Shown piece after piece: positions 5,837 through 12,021 of a stretch of 12,021 nucleotides of DNA. A program made the position numbers and the translations under genes. Every line of letters begins with the position of its first letter. The stretch's first letter is position 1. Source of the DNA: Patescibacteria group bacterium UBA910 (lineage in GTDB: Bacteria > Patescibacteriota > Minisyncoccia > Phycocordibacterales > DATDWN01); NCBI GenBank assembly GCA_002294445.1, contig DBEI01000060.1, positions 1-12,021 of the forward strand, read 5' to 3'. The notes below the pieces were generated by a model, which was not told where the DNA came from, searched no databases, and saw only the letters and a program-made list of their open reading frames with translations.

Positions 5837-6670
5837 TTACTGTGCTTTGGGTTTAAAAAACATTTTATTTCCAAATCTTAAATCTATGTAGTCCACAAGA
5901 AGTGCTCCCTCCTCTCTCGGCACTAGATTTTGAGTCTTGAGTAATGCAGAGAGTCGATCTGAAACTTTCACCATATTTTCTGTCCCATCAAACAAAATCT
6001 TGCCTCCACCAAATACATATAACTCAAAACTATTTTGATCTTTTGCGCTTATATACAACGGAGTAATATTCAATGTTTTTGCTGTCTCTACAAATTTTGA
6101 AAGCTCATGAAAGCGTGTTGTGGATGAGAGATAGTAGGAACCGATCGGTGCTTCGTATGGCAAGATGCCATAATATTTAAAATATGCATCTCCTGAAAAC
6201 TGAGGAGCATGATCAAATACAAAACCATTTTTATCTAAAAAGTAACACTGAGGGATCACGGTAGTGGTTGGTATGGTATCACACCACAATGCAAACGGTT
6301 CTCGCTCAGTCACCGTGATAGAGAGAATATGGTTATCAACCACTGCACTTGAAAATGTTTGTATACGTGGAAACTTCTCACTCAACACATGCTCAACTTC
6401 TTTTTGTGGATACAAAAACACATTTGTTTTAGGAAACATAAACCAATATTTTCCCACAAGCACACGCTGAGCTTCTTTCTCAAGATCTTGGACAGGCAGG
6501 ACTGTAGCTCCAGAAATGGTAACTGTATCGATCTGCACACTACGCAACTGACTCAACCATACGCTCAAACCAAGTAATACGAGACATACGCAAAAGAAAA
6601 TACTCAATCGAATAATGAGCACTTTTCTTGTTTGTCTTTTCTGCTCAGCACTTCGAATATCATAGACCAT
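5837..6670 (-). CDS. ftsQ: FtsQ/DivIB-type cell-division protein with POTRA domain
   Basis: A 277-residue bitopic membrane protein. It has a short charged cytoplasmic tail (1-16), one transmembrane helix at about 17-40, and a POTRA domain at about 44-115 (SVQIDTVTISGATVLPVQDL ... LSEKFPRIQTFSSAVVDNHI ... TVTEREPFALW). It ends with a beta-rich extracytoplasmic domain. FtsQ/DivIB links early and late divisome proteins and regulates septal wall synthesis from outside the membrane. The usual partners (ftsA, ftsZ, murB/murC) are not in the window. The gene begins 11 bp after the serS stop, so the two are probably co-transcribed. No Shine-Dalgarno precedes the ATG. Sequence identity within this family is low, so the call rests on topology plus the POTRA pattern. 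Confidence 0.82.
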   Translation of the reverse strand: MVYDIRSAEQKRQTRKVLIIRLSIFFCVCLVLLGLSVWLSQLRSVQIDTVTISGATVLPVQDLEKEAQRVLVGKYWFMFPKTNVFLYPQKEVEHVLSEKFPRIQTFSSAVVDNHILSITVTEREPFALWCDTIPTTTVIPQCYFLDKNGFVFDHAPQFSGDAYFKYYGILPYEAPIGSYYLSSTTRFHELSKFVETAKTLNITPLYISAKDQNSFELYVFGGGKILFDGTENMVKVSDRLSALLKTQNLVPREEGALLVDYIDLRFGNKMFFKPKAQ

Positions 6671-6681
6671 ATGATATGTAT

Positions 6682-7983
6682 TTAGTTTTTCTTGATGATA
6701 GTTTGTCCCCCCATGTATGGCACAAGTACGTCAGGGATTTTAATTGACCCATCTTCTTGTTGGAAATTTTCGATCAATGCAATCATTGGACGACCAGAAA
6801 GCGCTGTATTGTTGAGAGAGTGTACAAATTTCATTTTACCATCTTCATCTTTGTATCGAATGTTGAGACGGCGAGTTTGAAAATCATGGAAGTATGATGC
6901 TGAATGTGTTTCTCGGTATTTCTTTTCTGCTGGTACCCACGCTTCAATATCATATTTTTTCACCTGACCGAGTCCAAGGTCACCGCCACAGTTCACCACG
7001 ATACGATACGGAATACCAAGTGCTTGCATGATTTCTTCTGCATTTGTAGTTACTTCTTCATGATACTTCACAGACTCCGCGTGAGACGCCTCACAGAGCA
7101 CCACTTGTTCAAGTTTATAAAATTCATGCACACGAATGAGACCTTTTGTATCTTTCCCATGACTTCCCGCTTCTCTTCGAAATGCTGGAGAAAAGGCAAG
7201 CATTTTAATGGGGAGCTGTGACTTGTCGAGCACCTCATCCATGTAGTATGCCATGGTCGCCACCTCTGCAGTACCTGAGAGATATTCTCCGTCTTGAGTT
7301 TTGTATAGATCTTCTTCACTTTGTGGCAAATATCCTGTACCCATAAATGGTTCTCGACGAACGAGTGAAGGTACCACCATTGGTGTCCAGCTATTTACCC
7401 GTTTCTCCTCAGGAGAAGCGGTTGCTCCTTTTTTAGCAAAAAAATCTTGAACGAAATTCCAAAGCGCAAACTGCAACTTTACACCATCATTTTTCAAAAA
7501 GTATCCACGAAAACCAGCGACTTTTGTACCCCGGTCAAAATCTACCATGTCATGAGCAAGCATGAGGTCAATATGACTTTTTGGTTCGAAAGGAAACTTT
7601 GGAGTATCGCCCCATGTACGAAGCTCCATATTATCAGTATCATCTTTACCTTCTGGTACAGACATGTCTGGAATATTTGGCACTGACACCATGAGAAGTT
7701 GCCACTGTTTTAAAATCTCCTTCAACTCATCTTCTTGAGCTTGCAGGGAGTCTTTGAGTTCTTTCATATCGGCAATCATAGTGACTTTTTCCGATGGAGA
7801 TGCGGCAAGTATTTTTTCACTTACTGCATTTTGCTCTGCACGTTTTGCTTCCACAGCAGTGAGAAGCTCTCGACGCTTATCATCGAGTGCAATCAATGCG
7901 TCCACATCAAAATCGATATGCTTTTTCTTCGCACCAAGTGCTATGAGCTCTTTATTTTCCCGTATAAATCGAATGTCTAACAT
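6682..7983 (-). CDS. serS: Seryl-tRNA synthetase
   Basis: A 433-residue class II synthetase that charges tRNA-Ser (and tRNA-Sec where present). The N-terminal MLDIRFIREN leads into the antiparallel coiled-coil arm (about 28-105) that grips the long variable arm of tRNA-Ser. The serine pocket TAE is at 238-240. Motif 2 is FRREAGSHGKDTKGLIRVHEF (268-288). Motif 3 is NNTALSGRPMIALIENFQQE followed by IPDVLVPYMGG (391-426). The length is normal. An extended -10 TGCTACACT ends 9 nt before the ATG, implying a leader of only 2-3 nt; there is no Shine-Dalgarno. It is divergent from dprA and is the first gene of a probable serS-ftsQ-dus transcript. Confidence 0.97.
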   Translation of the reverse strand: MLDIRFIRENKELIALGAKKKHIDFDVDALIALDDKRRELLTAVEAKRAEQNAVSEKILAASPSEKVTMIADMKELKDSLQAQEDELKEILKQWQLLMVSVPNIPDMSVPEGKDDTDNMELRTWGDTPKFPFEPKSHIDLMLAHDMVDFDRGTKVAGFRGYFLKNDGVKLQFALWNFVQDFFAKKGATASPEEKRVNSWTPMVVPSLVRREPFMGTGYLPQSEEDLYKTQDGEYLSGTAEVATMAYYMDEVLDKSQLPIKMLAFSPAFRREAGSHGKDTKGLIRVHEFYKLEQVVLCEASHAESVKYHEEVTTNAEEIMQALGIPYRIVVNCGGDLGLGQVKKYDIEAWVPAEKKYRETHSASYFHDFQTRRLNIRYKDEDGKMKFVHSLNNTALSGRPMIALIENFQQEDGSIKIPDVLVPYMGGQTIIKKN

Positions 7984-7992
7984 AGTACTTTC

Positions 7993-8038
7993 AGTGTAGC
8001 AAATATATATATGTATGAAAAGAAAACTTCTATATACT
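7993..8038. promoter_or_regulatory. Divergent serS/dprA promoters
   Basis: Minus strand: TTTTCA, a 17-bp spacer, then TGC-TACACT (7993-8001) ending 9 nt before the serS ATG. Plus strand: TATACT (8033-8038) ends 6 nt before the dprA ATG at 8045, with no recognisable -35. The stretch between is an A/T alternation (ATATATATAT), which would melt easily. Confidence 0.5.
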
Positions 8039-8044
8039 ATATAT

Positions 8045-8905
8045 ATGCATTACCCAATCTCTTCTATTGCATCAAAAGACATTTCAGAGCTTCTTGTTGA
8101 AATACCTGAGTGTCCACAGACACTTCGTATACAAGGCACATTTCCAATACGAGAAAAATATCTCGCCATTGTTGGCTCACGAAAATACAGTGAGTATGGC
8201 AAAGCGGTATGCGAGCAACTCATCAAAGGGCTTGCAGGACAATCTGTATGTATTGTATCCGGACTTGCACTTGGTATCGATGGCATTGCTCATCGAGCAG
8301 CACTCGATGCAGGACTCGCTACTATTGCAATCCCTGGATCAGGTTTGGCAGATAGTGTACTTTACCCAAGAAGTCATCTAGGACTCAGAGATATGATTTT
8401 AGAAAAAGGCGGTTGCATACTTTCTGAATTTGATGATGATTTCAGAGCAACACCATGGAGCTTTCCTCAACGCAATCGACTCATGGCAGGACTATCACAT
8501 GCCACTTTTGTAGTTGAGGCCGAACTAAAGTCTGGAACACTCATCACGTCAAAATACGCGATTGATTTCAACCGCGATGTCTTCACTGTTCCTCATTCTA
8601 TATTTTCTAAAACTTCTGAAGGCCCTCATATGCTCTTGCGACTCGGTGCCACACCTATTACAGGTAGTGCGGATATTATTTCAGGACTCGGGCTCAAGAC
8701 CACTCATACACTTTTTGAAAAAAGAGATTATTCAGACTGTTCGGCAGACGAGCTGGAAGTAATAGAGATCCTGTCGGAAGCACGAAGTCGTGACGAGGTA
8801 ATACGAATGCTTAACAAACCGATTCATGTCTCACAAACCATTCTTGCAATCATGGAAATAAAAGGCCTCATTGAAGAGACTTTGGGAGAAATACATCGAA
8901 TATAA
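8045..8905 (+). CDS. dprA: DNA processing protein DprA
   Basis: DprA binds incoming single-stranded DNA and loads RecA during natural transformation. The Rossmann-like core shows IVGSRKYSEYG, the nucleotide-type loop SGLALGIDGIAH, PGSGLADSVLYPRSH, WSFPQRNRLMAGLS and EAELKSGTLITSKYA. A C-terminal winged-helix domain follows (about the last 50 residues, from SADELEVIEIL to the end). The N-terminal SAM domain seen in larger DprA proteins is missing. I place the start at 8045 (MHYPISSIA, 286 aa), not at the longer ATG at 8015, because TATACT at 8033-8038 lies exactly 6 nt before it and the extra residues KRKLLYTIY come from the AT-rich divergent promoter region. Neither start has a Shine-Dalgarno. 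Together with type IV pili (not in this window), DprA suggests DNA uptake from surroundings. Confidence 0.93.
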   Translation: MHYPISSIASKDISELLVEIPECPQTLRIQGTFPIREKYLAIVGSRKYSEYGKAVCEQLIKGLAGQSVCIVSGLALGIDGIAHRAALDAGLATIAIPGSGLADSVLYPRSHLGLRDMILEKGGCILSEFDDDFRATPWSFPQRNRLMAGLSHATFVVEAELKSGTLITSKYAIDFNRDVFTVPHSIFSKTSEGPHMLLRLGATPITGSADIISGLGLKTTHTLFEKRDYSDCSADELEVIEILSEARSRDEVIRMLNKPIHVSQTILAIMEIKGLIEETLGEIHRI

Positions 8906-8939
8906 AAACAAAAAAGGCCTCTCGCAATGAGAGACCTTT
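8904..8939 (-). terminator. Rho-independent terminator of the 69-aa gene
   Basis: On the minus strand an 11-bp hairpin (AAAGGTCTCTC-ATTGC-GAGAGGCCTTT) is followed by a T-rich tail, TTTTTTGTTTTT. The odd pair is G-U in minus-strand RNA but C/A in plus-strand RNA, and the T-run exists only on the minus strand. It therefore serves the minus-strand small gene. Its tail overlaps the dprA stop codon, so dprA has no good terminator of its own here. Confidence 0.85.
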
Positions 8940-8959
8940 CGGATCCAAAACAGAGGATC

Positions 8960-9169
8960 TTATGCCGTCGCAAACGGCATGAACGTGACGGTTTTCATCC
9001 GGCGGGGCTCAATGGTGAGCCCTTTGTTGTTCACATGAGTTTGCTGGTAAACGTTCGCGCATTCCCCGTCGTGTACAACGCCGAGAAACACACCACCTTG
9101 TTTGACAACACGACGATCCTCCGCCGCGGGAGCGATATAGATCGCGCAGTTCTTACAATAGTCACTCAT
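8960..9169 (-). CDS. 69-aa Cys/His-containing small protein of unknown function
   Basis: I do not recognise this protein. It begins MSDYCKNCAIYIAP, with a CxxC pair at C5/C8, then HDGEC (H33, C37) and H45, which could hold a metal. It has no signal peptide or membrane segment and ends MKTVTFMPFATA. Its reality is supported by a complete expression unit. There is a TTGACA -35 (9242-9247), a 17-bp spacer and TTCAAT -10 (9219-9224). A strong GGAGGA Shine-Dalgarno sits 3 nt before the ATG, and an oriented terminator follows the stop. The opposite-strand frame has none of these. The coding DNA is visibly richer in G+C (for example CGGCGGGGC, CCGCCGCGG) than flanking dprA and topA, which may mean transfer or unusual selection. 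A 5-bp hairpin lies directly upstream of the Shine-Dalgarno. Confidence 0.78.
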   Translation of the reverse strand: MSDYCKNCAIYIAPAAEDRRVVKQGGVFLGVVHDGECANVYQQTHVNNKGLTIEPRRMKTVTFMPFATA

Positions 9170-9310
9170 TGTTCCTCCACTCTCTGTTAAGGAGAGCTGA
9201 ATTTAACATCCGGATTTAATTGAACACCTATCACACATATTTGTCAACTTATTATGTGTATTATTTCTCCACATTTGCAAAAAAATAGTTTTGCGGTAAT
9301 ACTAAGTCGT
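9170..9310. promoter_or_regulatory. Divergent regulatory region between the 69-aa gene and topA
   Basis: No gene lies in these 141 bp. Minus strand: TTGACA (9242-9247), a 17-bp spacer and TTCAAT (9219-9224), followed by a ~45-nt 5' leader. That leader holds a hairpin (arms 9180-9184 and 9192-9196) and the GGAGGA Shine-Dalgarno at about 9172-9178. Plus strand: TTGCAA (9275-9280), a 17-bp spacer and AATACT (9298-9303), ending 7 nt before the topA ATG. An inverted repeat GCAAAA-N6-TTTTGC (9277-9294) fills the spacer of the topA promoter. Confidence 0.65.
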
Positions 9311-11491
9311 ATGAAGTTACTTATCGTAGAGTCTCCTGCAAAAGCACAGACTATTTCAAAATACCTTGATGGTGAATACACAGTAGTCGCCTCTGTGGGT
9401 CATATTCGTGACCTTCCAAAATCAAACAAGAAAGCAATCGATATTGAACATGGTTTTAAACCCCATTACGAAATATCAAAAGGAAAAGAAAAGGTGGTAG
9501 CAGATATTAAAAAACTTGCAGGAAAAGCAAGTGAGATTTTGCTTGCAACCGACCCCGACCGTGAAGGAGAAGCGATAGCATGGCATATCGCAGAAGCTGT
9601 GGGTATCAAAAAACCGAGACGCGTTGTCTTTCATGAGATCACTAAAGAAGCTGTGGTGGAAGCAGTGAAGCACCCTCGTGATATCGATGAAAACCTTAAA
9701 GAAGCACAGGAGGCACGTCGTGTACTCGATCGACTCGTAGGATACGACCTGTCTGGCATCATTTGGAAAAAAGTACGCTACGGACTCTCTGCTGGACGTG
9801 TACAATCCCCTGCGCTCCGTATTGTCATGGAACGCGAACGCGAAATTCGTGCATTTGTCTCTCATGCATTTTGGGTGATCACTGCAGATGTAAAAAACAA
9901 GAAAAACTCAAAATTCACTCTCACCTGTGACGTTGAACCGACAGATAAAAAAGAAGTCGAGAAGATACTTGAGATTGGAAATTCTTCAGACTGGATTGTA
10001 AAAGATATAAAAGAAAGCGAAGTAAAAAAAGCACCTCGCCCACCTTTTATCACCTCCACACTTCAACAAGCGGCATCAACTCGTCTAGGCTTTACTCCTT
10101 CTCGTACCATGGGACTTGCACAGAAACTCTACGAAGAGGGCCATATTACTTACATGCGTACAGACTCGACCACGCTCTCTAAAGTAGCACTCGGTCAGAT
10201 CGCAAGTATGGTGGAAAAAGAATATGGCAAAGAATATTTACAGTTCCGCACATATGCAAGTAAATCAAAGAATGCTCAGGAAGCGCACGAAGCGATTCGT
10301 CCCACACATATAAACCAAAGAAAAGCTGGTAAAAATACTGACGAAGAGAAACTTTACAATCTCATTTGGGCTCGTACTGTAGCAAGCCAGATGAAAGACG
10401 CGCAGACACTACGCACAAAGATTACTGTGGAGGTGGGCAATGGTACGTCTCCTGATTTTTCAGTGAACGGTTCTCGAGTCACATATGACGGATGGATGAA
10501 AGCCGATCCTGCAAGCCGAAGTGAAGATATACAAGTACCAGAAGTGTCACCGAACGAAAAACTTTCTTTAGTACAGATTCACACTGAGGAAAAACACACC
10601 GAACCACCAAACCGTTATTCAGAAGCCGGGCTAGTGAAAGAACTCGAAAAGCGAGGTATTGGTCGCCCGTCTACATACGCATCGATTATCAAAACTATTG
10701 AGGAGCGTGGGTATGTAGAAAAAGTAAACAAAGCACTTGTACCTACCGATACAGGCGATGTAGTGTCTTCTTTTCTTGAAGCTAACTTCTTGGAATATAT
10801 CAATGATGATTTTACTGCTGATATGGAAGACAAACTTGACCTGATTGCTGAAGGTAAAGAAACATATCTTCATACACTCTCTAGTTTTTACAAACCATTT
10901 CTTGCTCACCTCAAAGCAAAGGACAAACTTGATAAAGCGACGACGCTCGGAGATGCTGATACAAAATTTAAATGCCCTCTGTGCGGTTCACCAATGGTGA
11001 TAAAACTTGGTAAAGGTGGAAAATTTCTTTCTTGTTCTCGGTATCCAGAATGTGAAGGTGCGCTCACTCTGGAAGGAGTAGAGATCAAAAAAGATGAGCC
11101 GATTGGTAATGACCCGGAAACAGGTCTCCCTATTTTCGTTCTCTCTGGACGCTTTGGACCATATGTACAAATGGGAGAGCGAGTAAAAGGTAAAGGTTCT
11201 AAAAAAGCACCGAAGCCAAAAATGTCGAGTATTCCAAAAGATAAAGATTTGAGTACTGTGACCCTCAAAGACGCTCTTGTATACCTTTCACTCCCGCGTA
11301 CTCTTGGAGTACACCCGGTAACCGGAAAAGAAATTATTGCCAACAATGGACGTTTTGGTCCGTATGTAATGCATGATGGAGATTTTCGTTCACTTAAAAC
11401 AGATGATGTTTACACTGTAGACCTTTCTCGTGCACTAGAGATTCTCTCTGAAGAAAAGAAGAAGCGTGGATTCAAGAAAAAGGCAAAGTAG
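9311..11491 (+). CDS. topA: DNA topoisomerase I (type IA)
   Basis: A 726-residue type IA topoisomerase that relaxes negative supercoils by cutting one strand. The TOPRIM domain starts at once (MKLLIVESPAKAQTISKYL) and carries the Mg-binding acidic DPDREGE (81-87). The catalytic tyrosine is in HITYMRTDST (Y281). KKVRYGLSAGRVQSPAL and RPTHINQRK are further family marks. The C-terminus has one four-Cys zinc ribbon (CPLC ... CSRYPEC, about 555-581) and two GRFGPYV repeats (about 610 and 677), ending in a Lys-rich tail. E. coli has more zinc ribbons. The frame extends upstream to 9254, but the 19 extra residues precede the conserved MKLLIVES start, and AATACT lies 7 nt before the ATG at 9311. There is no Shine-Dalgarno. 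Confidence 0.97.
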   Translation: MKLLIVESPAKAQTISKYLDGEYTVVASVGHIRDLPKSNKKAIDIEHGFKPHYEISKGKEKVVADIKKLAGKASEILLATDPDREGEAIAWHIAEAVGIKKPRRVVFHEITKEAVVEAVKHPRDIDENLKEAQEARRVLDRLVGYDLSGIIWKKVRYGLSAGRVQSPALRIVMEREREIRAFVSHAFWVITADVKNKKNSKFTLTCDVEPTDKKEVEKILEIGNSSDWIVKDIKESEVKKAPRPPFITSTLQQAASTRLGFTPSRTMGLAQKLYEEGHITYMRTDSTTLSKVALGQIASMVEKEYGKEYLQFRTYASKSKNAQEAHEAIRPTHINQRKAGKNTDEEKLYNLIWARTVASQMKDAQTLRTKITVEVGNGTSPDFSVNGSRVTYDGWMKADPASRSEDIQVPEVSPNEKLSLVQIHTEEKHTEPPNRYSEAGLVKELEKRGIGRPSTYASIIKTIEERGYVEKVNKALVPTDTGDVVSSFLEANFLEYINDDFTADMEDKLDLIAEGKETYLHTLSSFYKPFLAHLKAKDKLDKATTLGDADTKFKCPLCGSPMVIKLGKGGKFLSCSRYPECEGALTLEGVEIKKDEPIGNDPETGLPIFVLSGRFGPYVQMGERVKGKGSKKAPKPKMSSIPKDKDLSTVTLKDALVYLSLPRTLGVHPVTGKEIIANNGRFGPYVMHDGDFRSLKTDDVYTVDLSRALEILSEEKKKRGFKKKAK

Positions 11492-11535
11492 TTGACAGCA
11501 TATAAATAAATTTGTACTATTTTCCTCGGAGGAAA
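11492..11535 (+). promoter_or_regulatory. Consensus promoter, palindrome and RBS of the small membrane protein gene
   Basis: A perfect TTGACA -35 (11492-11497) directly follows the topA stop codon, with a 17-bp AT-rich spacer and TACTAT -10 (11515-11520). A palindrome, TTTCCTC-G-GAGGAAA (11521-11535), then covers the expected transcription start and the GGAGG Shine-Dalgarno (11528-11532). The palindrome could be an operator or a small hairpin masking the ribosome site. Confidence 0.75.
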
Positions 11536-11537
11536 TG

Positions 11538-11831
11538 ATGACCTTTGCCTTTTTTATGGTATTGTTTGTGATTGGTTTTGTGACTTGGCGACACAATCGC
11601 CACCCCAAACCCAGCAAAGCAATGCAACACCGCCTAGTTCAGCTTGTGTGCGTACCTGCCGGAAAGTTGGACATATTCCCAGCTGAGTATGACACAGTGT
11701 GTCTGTATGCGGGTGCACATCGGCGGGTAGACCGTCAGTGGGTATTCGAAGAACTCGATCGACTCATCAGTGAAGAGACCTTGCGTGTTGAGGTCGACGA
11801 TGGTAGACGAATGTACCATCGAAACAAGTAA
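11538..11831 (+). CDS. 97-aa membrane-anchored small protein, unknown function
   Basis: I do not recognise this gene. Residues 2-17 (TFAFFMVLFVIGFVTW) form a membrane anchor. It is followed by a basic linker (RHNRHPKPSK), so the soluble part is probably cytoplasmic under the positive-inside rule. The soluble domain runs from MQHRLVQLVCVPAG to a C-terminal 'LRVEVDDGRRMYHRNK', a strand-turn-strand after a helix that could be a small winged-helix-like fold, but this is a guess. Two ATGs lie in tandem (11535 and 11538). I choose the second because it is 5 nt from GGAGG, against 2 nt for the first. The gene has its own consensus promoter and a strong terminator, so it is an independent unit behind topA. 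Confidence 0.78.
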   Translation: MTFAFFMVLFVIGFVTWRHNRHPKPSKAMQHRLVQLVCVPAGKLDIFPAEYDTVCLYAGAHRRVDRQWVFEELDRLISEETLRVEVDDGRRMYHRNK

Positions 11832-11836
11832 ACCAC

Positions 11837-11870
11837 AAGGTCGTCGGGCTCCCCGACGACCTTTTACTTT
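11837..11870 (+). terminator. Strong Rho-independent terminator
   Basis: A perfect 12-bp G+C-rich stem, AAGGTCGTCGGG-CTC-CCCGACGACCTT (11837-11863), is followed by TTACTTT on the plus strand, 6 nt after the stop codon of the 97-aa gene. The A-run on the other side is poor, so it works mainly for plus-strand transcripts. Confidence 0.92.
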
Positions 11871-11898
11871 GTACAAAACATGATACAGTAATAGGAGG

Positions 11899-12021
11899 AT
11901 GCGTAACACAGAATTTCTCTTACTTATACTTGTGGTATTCCTTCTTGGAATCATCTTGCTTCACAATAAAAAACAATATACCGGTGGAAGTCGGTACCAC
12001 AAACTCGACAAAGGTTCGAGA
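11899..12021 (+). CDS. Small membrane-anchored protein, N-terminal part (partial)
   Basis: The frame is open from ATG at 11899 to the right edge, 41 codons, and the C-terminus is missing. The product starts MRNTEFLLLILVVFLLGIIL, a transmembrane segment, then a polar basic stretch (HNKKQYTGGSRYHKLDKGSR). The architecture resembles the preceding 97-aa protein: short N-terminus, one membrane helix, basic linker. AGGAGG directly abuts the ATG with no spacer, which is too close for a normal Shine-Dalgarno. The AGTAAT 6 nt before the ATG could instead be a -10 of the leaderless type seen elsewhere here. No function can be assigned. Confidence 0.6.
   Translation, partial: MRNTEFLLLILVVFLLGIILLHNKKQYTGGSRYHKLDKGSR

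Noticed and set aside
5348..5881. 177-codon plus-strand open frame
   Set aside because: It lies wholly opposite the dus gene and the end of the ftsQ-like gene. Its translation is Ser/Ile/Pro-rich without domain features, and the minus-strand frame carries all Dus motifs.
8000..8050. AT-alternating stretch as a possible replication origin
   Set aside because: It is short, has no DnaA-box-like repeats (TTATNCACA) nearby, and is explained by the divergent serS/dprA promoters.
8927..9190. 87-codon plus-strand open frame opposite the 69-aa gene
   Set aside because: It begins inside the terminator hairpin and has no promoter or Shine-Dalgarno. All expression signals in the region point to the minus-strand gene.
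10906..11346. 146-codon minus-strand open frame
   Set aside because: Antisense to the topA zinc ribbon and C-terminal repeats. The translation has no recognisable fold and the frame has no ribosome site.
11634..11954. 106-codon minus-strand open frame
   Set aside because: It spans the strong plus-strand terminator and lies opposite the 97-aa gene. No upstream signals support it.
1..12021. CRISPR arrays, insertion sequences, prophage genes, attachment sites
   Set aside because: I saw no direct-repeat series, transposase motifs, terminal inverted repeats or phage structural genes. tRNA-Gln has no duplicated 3' end nearby.

Overview
The window looks like a piece of a small, AT-leaning bacterial genome, most probably from the Candidate Phyla Radiation (Patescibacteria, Parcubacteria-like). 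This placement is an inference. It rests on a short DnaX that lacks the zinc module and has no tau extension, a DprA without an N-terminal SAM domain, a tRNA gene without an encoded CCA, and many short proteins of unknown function. TGA ends at least one gene and no frame needs TGA as sense, so the code looks like table 11 rather than the UGA-Gly code of Gracilibacteria/SR1.

Layout. Positions 1-3339 are all on the minus strand. In transcription order they hold an unknown 147-aa protein, an NAD-dependent sugar-nucleotide epimerase, a single-domain rhodanese, an SRPBCC-fold protein, a membrane-anchored MliC-type lysozyme inhibitor, and an exported Kre9/KNH-like protein that runs off the left edge. 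A tRNA-Gln(UUG) gene lies at 3515-3585 on the minus strand. Positions 3664-7983 are also minus: serS, an ftsQ-like division gene, a tRNA-dihydrouridine synthase, a Rho-independent terminator, then dnaX. At about 8000 the direction flips: dprA and topA are on the plus strand, with a complete 69-aa minus-strand gene between them. Beyond topA is a small plus-strand gene for a membrane-anchored protein with its own promoter and terminator, then the start of a second short membrane-anchored protein cut by the right edge.

The genes are mainly core information processing (clamp-loader subunit, topoisomerase I, DprA, SerRS, tRNA modification, tRNA-Gln) and cell envelope (FtsQ, MliC, KNH-like protein, epimerase). 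They do not form one pathway. No mobile element, CRISPR array, rRNA or virus gene is visible.

The most striking signal is not a protein. In eight genes a -10 hexamer, often the extended form TGnTATAAT, lies 6-9 nt upstream of the start codon with no Shine-Dalgarno sequence between. Transcription would then begin at or within a few nt of the AUG, which predicts leaderless mRNAs. At least two small genes near topA instead have a consensus TTGACA -35, a 17-bp spacer and a strong GGAGG Shine-Dalgarno. The window therefore seems to contain two distinct ways of starting genes.
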